Assembly: GCA_018398805.1 (NCBI GenBank)
Contig: JAGFBZ010001896.1
Location: forward strand, 1-64,000
Length of the DNA: 64,000 nt
DNA from: Hirundichthys speculiger
Taxonomy: Eukaryota; Chordata; Actinopteri; Beloniformes; Exocoetidae
Direction of reading: 5' to 3'
Shown here: one piece after another, positions 58,701-64,000 of the stretch
Layout: each line of letters begins with the position of its first letter
Numbering within the stretch: the stretch's first letter is position 1
Made by a program: the position numbers and the translations under genes
The notes under the pieces: generated by a model
What the model saw: only the letters and a program-made list of their open reading frames with translations
What the model was told of the DNA's origin: nothing
The model's database searches: none

Positions 58701-60198
58701 TGTAATGGTTACTTAAATGTGCAGAAACACTAATAATAAACAATAAATAGATTGTTTTGAAGCAAATAGATTTGACTCAATTTGTCCTCTGAATGATCAA
58801 TATCATCTGATGAACATATACAGTAACTTGATTTTTCATCTTTACTTTTAATTTTGATATTAACTGGTAGAATATCGCAATATATCGTTATAATATCGTA
58901 TTGTGACCCCGACTATCATGATACATACCGTATCACGAGGTCCTTGCCAATACTCATCCCTACTTCCGGGGCAGAGCTACCCAGCCATTATGTATACGCA
59001 GGGCCCGTCTGAGATATAACTGGGCTGAAAAGTGGGGCCCCATCTAGATTTGCTGGCCCCACGTTAACTGGGTACCATGCTCAGGAACGCAGGCGATAAA
59101 TGGGAATGATCCTGAAAGGGGCGTTTTATCTGGATCCCACATGGGCCGACCACATAAGTGGACTCAAGTGGACGTTTTACATGGGGTCAATATGGAAAAC
59201 CCCATGTGGGGGTCCAAGTTTTTTTGCTATCTGATGAGGGCCCCATGTAGTATTGTTCGGCTGAGCTGACCTTCCTGGAAGTTTTTAGGTCGACATAATC
59301 AGTGATTAAGCTCCGTCTGGTCTTTGTTCAGAGCTCAAATGTCAACTTTATGTTTAGTACTAGGCGACGAAAGTAATGGCAGTTGGCTGTTTGACACCAG
59401 TGTAGCTGCCCCCCCAAAATAGAGGAGGTACATCAGTACTAGGAGGAACCGTGCACATCGGTGTCAGTTTTGAAAATGGGATGTTGCATCAGCCCCACGC
59501 AGTCCAACACCGTCTGTCCTGTCCACTCTGTCCAGAACAAAAGCCGCCCTGTGGCCAAGCATACCCAACCCAGGGAGCAGCAACGTGGTGCAGAAAATGG
59601 ACGGGCCCGGTCAGGTGGTGAGTGTCCGTTTCTGCTTTCACCTTGCCGCTACGAGCCAGATCGAAGAAACGTTTGGTTCTGCCAACTTCCCGCCGCCGCG
59701 GCTGAAGCTGTTGACTTGTGTTTCACCCAGGAACTCCTCGGGGCGATGACCACTCTCAAGGTGGAGGAGTGGTACACGAAAAGTCTTCAGATCCTCGACA
59801 GAGACGAGGTGACCCCTGCCAGCCCGTTGACATCGATGCTGCCTCTCCTCGGCGCCTCGGTGCACGAAGGAAACCTGCCGCAGCTGAACTGCGACTGGAA
59901 CCAGAGTGATGGAGACAGCGAAACTGGAGACGTCCTGCCCGACGGCGGCGCAGGAACTTCCTCGGGGATCCGACAGACGGACCTCCGAAGTCCTGCTTTG
60001 GCTTTTTCGAGCGACTACACAACGATGGAGATGTTCCAGCAGCTGATGCCGCGGGGCGCGCCGGCGGATGCGGGCGTCGCTCCGACCGCGGAAGCGGACC
60101 CGGAGGACCCGACTGTGGCGAAGTCAACGGTGGACTACATCAGACAGTTCAGCAACAGCCCGACCTCAGACAGCGAGCAGATGTCCACGGTTTTATGA
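48001..60198 (+). CDS. il12rb1: Class I cytokine receptor, IL-12R beta-1 / IL-27R alpha type, 16 coding exons
   Basis: Single-pass receptor expected to bind a helical cytokine and signal through JAK/STAT. Exons read from splice sites: 48001-48049, 48128-48169, 48286-48342, 48426-48540, 48618-48772, 48854-49011, 51357-51498, 52923-53011, 53476-53680, 53750-53935, 56520-56651, 56744-56905, 57868-58011, 58130-58211, 59503-59617, 59731-60198. All join in phase, giving 2301 nt and 766 residues. Order: signal peptide ending LQVSA, short Cys-containing N-terminus, two cytokine-receptor modules, three fibronectin III modules, one membrane span, Box 1 and a tail with YIRQ. There is no N-terminal Ig module, which argues against gp130, CSF3R and IL12RB2. 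The RCTS...GVRDLDCF start and the fourth module (LNVTVDN...VEW) resemble remembered human IL12RB1, while the fifth module also resembles IL27RA, IL31RA and gp130. The symbol is therefore provisional. Human IL12RB1 has about 660 residues, so this copy is longer, mainly in the tail. Confidence 0.85.
48426..51498 (+). CDS. Receptor exons 4-7: cytokine-receptor homology region (D1-D2)
   Basis: Exons 48426-48540 and 48618-48772 encode the first module. It shows the CF...FNCTW cysteine pair typical of class I receptors and a second pair (HCRV, NCSR). Exons 48854-49011 and 51357-51498 encode the second module, beginning RCGPP and ending CPQCPWSEEFTVPP. The usual WSXWS box is reduced here to QCPWS, so the first Trp-Ser pair is missing. 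Intron phases alternate 1, 2, 1, 0, 1, and all junctions are consistent with GT-AG. The 2.3-kb intron between exons 6 and 7 holds a hAT copy and a Tc1 transposase relic. Confidence 0.85.
49321..49900 (+). mobile_element. hAT family A copy plus the accompanying AT-microsatellite segment
   Basis: Family A core (49321-49662) lacking its usual left end, followed directly after CCCTA by the segment seen in reverse inside the composite at 29215-30339 (ACTTACAAGCCCTTAATATC ... TGCACATTTTCTTTTCC). It lies in receptor intron 6 and shows that the composite arrangement exists at a second locus. Confidence 0.8.
50150..51060 (+). pseudogene. Tc1/mariner transposase relic in receptor intron 6
   Basis: With frame changes, the plus strand contains a block around GGQLEHLERNHQC and later LNWSTCSPDL, a stop, then PAENIWSI. 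The last corresponds to the W-P-x-x-S-P-D-L-x-P-I-E-N-I-W motif of fish Tc1-like enzymes. Several stops and shifts show that it is dead. It lies between receptor exons 6 and 7. Confidence 0.65.
51564..52857. mobile_element. Older MITE (GGTGTCAAACTGATCC) split by the family D hAT
   Basis: Left part 51564-51683 (CACAGGTGTCAAACTGATCC) and right part 52796-52857 (GGATCAGTTTGACACCCCTG) form inverted ends. The family D element sits between them. Flanks TTTCAGAA / TTTTAGAA suggest a hAT-type 8-bp duplication. Confidence 0.65.
51684..52787 (-). mobile_element. hAT-type element, family D (TAGGGCTRGGCAA), in receptor intron 7
   Basis: Ends TAGGGCTAGGCAAGTTAACG and GCCAGCTCTA with the exact 8-bp duplication GTCTTAAC (51676-51683 and 52788-52795). 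It has GTTAACGCGTTAACGC and GATTAATCGCGATTAAT subterminal motifs and a poly-G run inside. It is nested in an older MITE. Confidence 0.9.
52923..58011 (+). CDS. Receptor exons 8-13: three fibronectin type III modules
   Basis: Each module is split over two exons, as in the gp130/IL12RB family. The third module is 52923-53011 plus 53476-53680 (LISVTWK / FPAEELHDGYHV). The fourth is 53750-53935 plus 56520-56651 (LNVTVDNSTSLVVRW ... YQRYSISLHV). The fifth is 56744-56905 plus 57868-58011 (AVLRWSPIPEED, GTAYQIQISGFTSAG). Exon 9 is taken to begin after TTAAG at 53475, because that keeps phase 0. The more conventional-looking CAG ending at 53485 would break the frame. N-glycosylation sequons include NTT, NVT, NST, NRT, NNS, NIS and NIT. 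Confidence 0.85.
53077..53238. mobile_element. hAT-type MITE, family E, first of two tandem copies (intron 8)
   Basis: From CAGGGGGGCCCAGCTCC to GGACTGGACCCCCCCTG, flanked by CTGTAATG on both sides (53069-53076 and 53239-53246). Confidence 0.8.
53255..53426. mobile_element. hAT-type MITE, family E, second tandem copy (intron 8)
   Basis: Nearly identical to 53077-53238 but with an expanded C run (53408-53425). Flanked by CTGTAATG at 53247-53254 and 53427-53434, so four copies of the same 8-mer border the pair. Confidence 0.8.
54397..55478 (+). mobile_element. hAT-type element, family D, in receptor intron 10
   Basis: Second copy, in opposite orientation to 51684-52787: TAGGGCTGGGCAACGATTAA to GTTAACTTGCCCTA, with the exact 8-bp duplication CTTTTATT (54389-54396 and 55479-55486). 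Confidence 0.9.
55875..56265 (+). mobile_element. hAT-type MITE, family A, in receptor intron 10
   Basis: Ends TAGGGGTGAG and ACACCCCTA, with the exact 8-bp duplication TTAATAAC (55867-55874 and 56266-56273). It lies between receptor exons 10 and 11. Confidence 0.9.
56990..57682 (-). mobile_element. Mariner-type element in receptor intron 12
   Basis: Reverse-oriented relative of 43374-44059, with ends CAGTGATCCC and GGAATCACTG and TA at 56988-56989 and 57683-57684. It makes up most of the intron between exons 12 and 13. Confidence 0.85.
58130..60198 (+). CDS. Receptor exons 14-16: transmembrane span, Box 1 and cytoplasmic tail
   Basis: Exon 14 (58130-58211) encodes the membrane helix FITVLAVATTVLIFGAPII followed by lysine. 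Exon 15 (59503-59617) encodes ALWPSIPNPGSSNVVQKM, a canonical Box 1 (W-x-P-x-x-P-N-P) for JAK docking. I end this exon before GTGAGTG at 59618, which restores phase 0. Exon 16 (59731-60198) opens ELLGAMTTLKVEEW and ends EQMSTVL with TGA at 60196. The tail contains tyrosines in EEWYTKS, SSDYTTMEMF and VDYIRQF. The last matches the YXXQ STAT3-recruitment motif known from gp130, LIFR and CSF3R. A 245-codon frame running through both exons and the intron is in a different frame from exon 15 and is not the real reading. Confidence 0.85.
58568..58962 (-). mobile_element. hAT-type MITE, family A, in receptor intron 14
   Basis: Reverse-oriented copy from TAGGGGTGTG to TCATCCCTA. The target duplication is CTCCCGGG / CTTCCGGG (7/8). 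It sits between the transmembrane exon and the Box 1 exon. Confidence 0.85.
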
Positions 60199-60697
60199 CA
60201 GAAGTCGCCACGACCCGGAACAATCACTACATTCAGGACTTGGGTATAACCAAGGAAAGTCAGAGCCACCTCGCGACTCTATTTGAAAAAGATCGGCTGG
60301 TTTGGAGACTTTGTGGAGCAGCTGATCGTTTTCTGGCTGCTGGTCAACAGCGAAGTTCATCAGTCCCACATAATATCATCGTTTCTATGTTCTCGCCCAC
60401 AAAGAGGATTAAAGAAGCACATTTGAGACGTTTCATCTGCTGTGTTTATAATCTCCCAGTTTACAGCATCTTACCTGTAAATATCTGCTGATTTAAATGA
60501 ACTCATCAGAAATGTTTTGTGGCTTACTTCTGTGAAAAAGTTATATATTCATTATTTCTATGGAAACTGAGGCTGTGGAGTTGAGGCTCATAATGAAGGC
60601 AAGTATGTAACCGTCTGCTTCCGTCTCATAACAGAGTGAAGGATTATGGGAATTTAACCAGCAAACAGGGGCCTTTTATGAAAATGTGTGCTGCAAG
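60199..60697 (+). other. Receptor 3' UTR, proximal part
   Basis: This is noncoding sequence after the receptor stop. An ATTAAA occurs near 60411. Full AATAAA hexamers appear only at about 61431 and 61496, beyond the minisatellite. The longest 3' UTR could therefore span the repeat array. Confidence 0.4.
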
Positions 60698-61335
60698 TGT
60701 AGTGTCCAGTATGTACTACAGTGTAGTGTCTAGTATGTACTGCAAGTGAAGTGTCTAGTATGTACTGCAAGTGCAGTGTCTAGTATGTACTACAGTGTAA
60801 TATCTAGTATGTACTGCAGTGTAGTGTCTAGTATGTACTGCAAGTGCAGTGTCTAGTATGTACTACAGTGTAATATCTAGTATGTACTGCAAGTGTAGTG
60901 TCCAGTATGTACTACAGTGTAATATCTAGTATGTAATGCAAGTGTAGTATCCAGTATGTACTACAGTGTAGTGTCTAATATGTACTGCAAGTGAAGTGTC
61001 TAGTATGTACTGCAAGTGCAGTGTCCAGTATGTACTACAGTGTAATATCTAGTATGTAATGCAAGTGTTGTATCCAGTATGTACTGCAGTGTAGTATCTA
61101 GTATGTGCTGCAAGTGCAGTGTCCAGTATGTACTGCAGTGTAGTATCTAGTATGTACTGCAAGTTTAGTGTCCAGTATGTACTGCAGTGTAGTGTCTAGT
61201 ATGTACTGCAAGTGTAGTGTCCAGTATGTACTGCAGTGTAGTGTCTAGTATGTACTGCAGTGTATTGTCCAGTATGTACTGCAGTGTAGTGTCCAGTATG
61301 TACTGCAAGTGTAGTGTCCAGTATGTACTGCATAC
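60698..61335. repeat. 24/25-bp minisatellite around AGTATGTACTGCAGTGTAG
   Basis: About 26 degenerate units follow the pattern AGTATGTACTGC(A)AGTGTAGTGTCC, alternating between 24 and 25 bp with single-base variants (TACTAC/TACTGC, TCC/TCT). It lies about 500 bp after the receptor stop and may be transcribed in the 3' UTR. Short frames on both strands here are products of the repeat. Confidence 0.9.
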
Positions 61336-61854
61336 TGACACCTCCAGTGCAGTACGCAGGATCATCTTATGGTGCTGCAGAAAAAAGGCTAGATTTGTAA
61401 ATCTAACATTCAAATTCGAGTCGAGTTACCAAAATAAACCCGACTAACATAAACTTCGCTCGCAGGACGTCGTATCAGGGTCTTTTGCTGGCAGAAATAA
61501 AATCTGTGCGGCAGCGACAGCCGGTCAAATTCTGAGGAAGAAAATGTGAATTCATAAACTCGTAAATTTGCAGGACTTCTGTTTAAAAATTTGCGTGACA
61601 AATTGGAATTATTTAAATTCACATATTTGCAAGAAAAAAAATGGAAAAAAATATTGACTCATATTTCTGAGAAAAAACCCTATAATTCTGATTTTTATTT
61701 GCAAAAAACCCCATGAAATTTTAACTTTTGTTAAATTTTAATTTATGAGTTTGACTAAAAACTTTTGAGATATTCTTTCCTCCGTATTTGACCCCCACTC
61801 TGGACTCCACACTTCATTTCTTTACATTAAAACACTTCCCTGTGCTTCTTTGAA

Positions 61855-64000
61855 CACGACGTCATTTTTATTTCTCACTAAATAATTTACATTAAGGCCG
61901 ACTCTGTAGCTCCAGGAACCCGTATGCATCCAGACGGGACCGACGCGGCACCATAAACTAAACCTTAGAGAAGTAAACTCAACAGACCTCTGCAGCTCAT
62001 CACAGACGGACTGGACTCAGACTGCAGCTCTTCGGTCCAACGTCCATCCTCATCAGCGAGAAAAGAATTAAAACAGTTGAGAGAAATAAATGCATGAAAA
62101 ACCTCTTTATTACCGAGTTTCTGGAAACTGATCAGATGTGTTCGTCAGATTCAAACAGAAGGTTACGTACAGACGTCCAAAACCGACCAAACCGTTAACA
62201 CCATGCCTCCCACCCCCCCCTGAAGTAAAACCATCAAACATTTTTTCTTTTTTTTTTTTTTCTTTCATCAACATTCACCTCATGTAGTGGATACACAGAT
62301 ATAAAAAAATAAAATAAAATTATTCACATATGGCCAGTTGTGCCTGACTTTTTTTTCTTTTTCAGAACTCAAAAGCTTTTGTCGGTTTAAAAAAAGCAAA
62401 GCAAAAACAAAACAAAGCAACCATAAAAAATCATGTCTCTACAAAACCAGAAAAGTGGAATTTGGCAAAAAAAAAAAAAAAAGCCACTAAGTTTTAAAAG
62501 TAAACCTGTAAAATACTTAAGAGTCCACAAAACACTTTAAACAATCTTGATCAGGGAGATAATGTGCTGCGAGTTTTGGACACAATTACACTCGTGTATC
62601 TACAGCAACATCAGAAATTACAGGAACAAAATAAAAATTATTAGAAAAAAGTCCCATGAATATTAAAGCCACGCTATGTAGAAATACCACTTCTGACCAC
62701 ATGGGCGGGGCATCACAAGAGAGTTCATGCGTCAGCCCCGAAGGGCAACGATCTGTTTTCAGAGCTGCCTGACCTCAAAACTAGCCTTCAGAAACCTGGT
62801 GATGACATCACAGAGGGTTTGTCCAGTGCTCTTTATAGAGTCTCTAACCAGCCCTTAGCCGAAGACACCTCCAGTGGGACAAAACAGTATTACAAGGTGT
62901 GCCGGACCGTCCCCACCCATTAGCACAGTCTTGGTCGGTGGCTCTTCTGTCAACGCGCTGCCCCCATGTGGTCAGAGGTGCTGTTACTACATAGCGTGGC
63001 TTTAAGTCTATTCAGCTAACATTTACTAAAGACAACTTACAATACTTCAATATAACATCTCATTAGTTTAATCTGTTCAACATCCAAAACAAGCCTCTAT
63101 AATTTCTTCAAATATTCTGTACAATCGTAGTCTAGGCACTTTTTGACCCCTCAGTGTTTGTAAGTTTGATTGTTGACCTGTGACACTTCACGCTCAGCCT
63201 CATCCGGACCGCCACCACGGACCTGCAGCATCAAACCTCCGCCAGAAAACGAACCGACAGACGTTCGGCCGTCTCTCATTTCACAGCACGAGTCTTCGCT
63301 GCGTATATAAAAGCAGTTAGTAGGTTTTTTTTTTCTTCCTTCACCCATCTACACACCAGAAATTTTTAAAAAAGCATGTATATATGTACACCGTCAAACA
63401 CAAACGCGCAGTAAAGCGCCACCTGCTGTCGTGTAGTTAACACTGCTCCACGGCAGAATCACCCGGATGATGCGGATATTTTTTTTTTTTTAATGTTCGT
63501 TCAAAACAACAAATACAGCTTCAGTAAACTTCTTTCCTCCTCAAGTAAAAGCAAAACGTGAAGCACATTTTCCCTTTTTTTCTTTTTTCTTTGTCGACTT
63601 AACGAACCCTGGATGAGATGAAGGACCCCGTTAAATCTGTGGACCACAGACCAGAGGCCTCGCAGCTCAGATATCCTCTTAAATACATCACGTACCTTTG
63701 TTTCACTTGGTTAAAAAAAAAAAACAAAAAAAACAGAAAAAAACAGAAAGTGGGAAGTTGCAGCCGCACTGAGATCAGAGGATGAATAAAGACCAACTGT
63801 TACACCCCAGAAGAAGAAGTTGTGGTGGCAAATAAATACGTTTAAGTGACATTAAATCTTTCTTTTTTTTGTTTTTGGTTAAATCTTGAGAACACTTCTA
63901 TTGCTACTTCCTGGTTCAACAGAAGCATTTTTAAGTTTTTAATCTCCAAAAACGACATGATAAATGCGTCCTGGTTTAAATATGAGTAATTTAGAGGATA
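61855..64000 (-). other. Possible 3' UTR of a converging minus-strand gene
   Basis: There is no defensible coding frame here. The minus strand shows AATAAAGAGG at about 62104 (plus-strand CCTCTTTATT), which could place a polyadenylation site near 62085 for a transcript entering from beyond the right edge. The stretch contains several A/T runs and one MITE at 62667-63001. This is inferred only from the poly(A) signal and from the lack of other genes. Confidence 0.3.
62667..63001. mobile_element. TTAA-flanked MITE (AGCCACGCTATGTAG)
   Basis: Inverted ends AGCCACGCTATGTAG and CTACATAGCGTGGCT, flanked by TTAA at 62663-62666 and 63002-63005. A second inverted pair inside (TGACCACATGGG / CCCCATGTGGTCA) extends the symmetry. 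TTAA suggests piggyBac or Kolobok affinity. Confidence 0.85.

Noticed and set aside
59461..60198. 245-codon open frame across receptor exons 15-16
   Set aside because: It reads through an intron and uses the wrong frame in exon 15. Only its last 155 codons (exon 16) agree with the spliced gene, where the other frame gives a clear Box 1.
61165..61447. Repetitive Tyr/His frames over the 24/25-bp array
   Set aside because: Explained wholly by the minisatellite; unit length alternates between 24 and 25 bp, so no frame is maintained.

Overview
The window looks like teleost fish nuclear DNA. It is AT-rich, gene-poor and crowded with DNA transposons: non-autonomous hAT families with 8-bp target duplications, TA-flanked Tc1/mariner elements, TTAA-flanked piggyBac-type elements, and fragments of L1, Rex1/CR1/L2-type and other LINEs. 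It also has minisatellites and long mononucleotide runs. The one complete gene has vertebrate splice sites and short introns. No bacterial or viral gene organisation was seen.

Layout. Positions 1-23460 hold no exon I can defend. They are unique-looking intergenic or intronic sequence broken up by transposons, several of which keep only the N-terminal DNA-binding exon of a transposase-type protein: MADF at 3660-3857, Myb/SANT at 6665-6928, BED at about 13779-13975, and a ZNF862-like exon at 20544-20769. At 23482-23697 a minus-strand first coding exon with an acidic tail and a clean splice donor sits in a GC-rich, promoter-like block (about 23540-24090). Its later exons were not found. From 24120 to 44420 there are further hAT-Charlie-like, hAT and LINE copies, a Tc1 remnant, and a GC-rich 22-bp minisatellite at 38548-38925. 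From 44627 to 47600 there is a 27-bp satellite array with an internal, error-looking segmental duplication.

The main gene occupies 48001-60198 on the plus strand. Sixteen coding exons join in frame over 2301 nt (766 residues plus stop) and encode a class I cytokine receptor. In order it has a signal peptide, a short cysteine-bearing N-terminus, a two-module cytokine-receptor homology region with a degenerate WSXWS box, three fibronectin III modules, one membrane span, a Box 1 (LWPSIPNP), and a tail with a YXXQ motif (YIRQ). The absence of an Ig module and the N-terminal and D4 similarity fit IL-12 receptor beta-1 best, with IL-27R alpha as the main alternative. Most larger introns have been colonised by transposons (hAT, mariner, MITE pairs), yet every exon and reading phase is intact.

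After the receptor stop come a 24/25-bp minisatellite (60698-61335) and, from about 62085 to the window end, a stretch that could be the 3' UTR of a converging minus-strand gene. The most unusual structures are an 80-bp direct duplication flanking a hAT-like element, a palindromic element carrying a Myb/SANT exon in both arms, a three-headed composite hAT inside one target duplication, and a MADF exon with a splice donor inside a hAT-like element.
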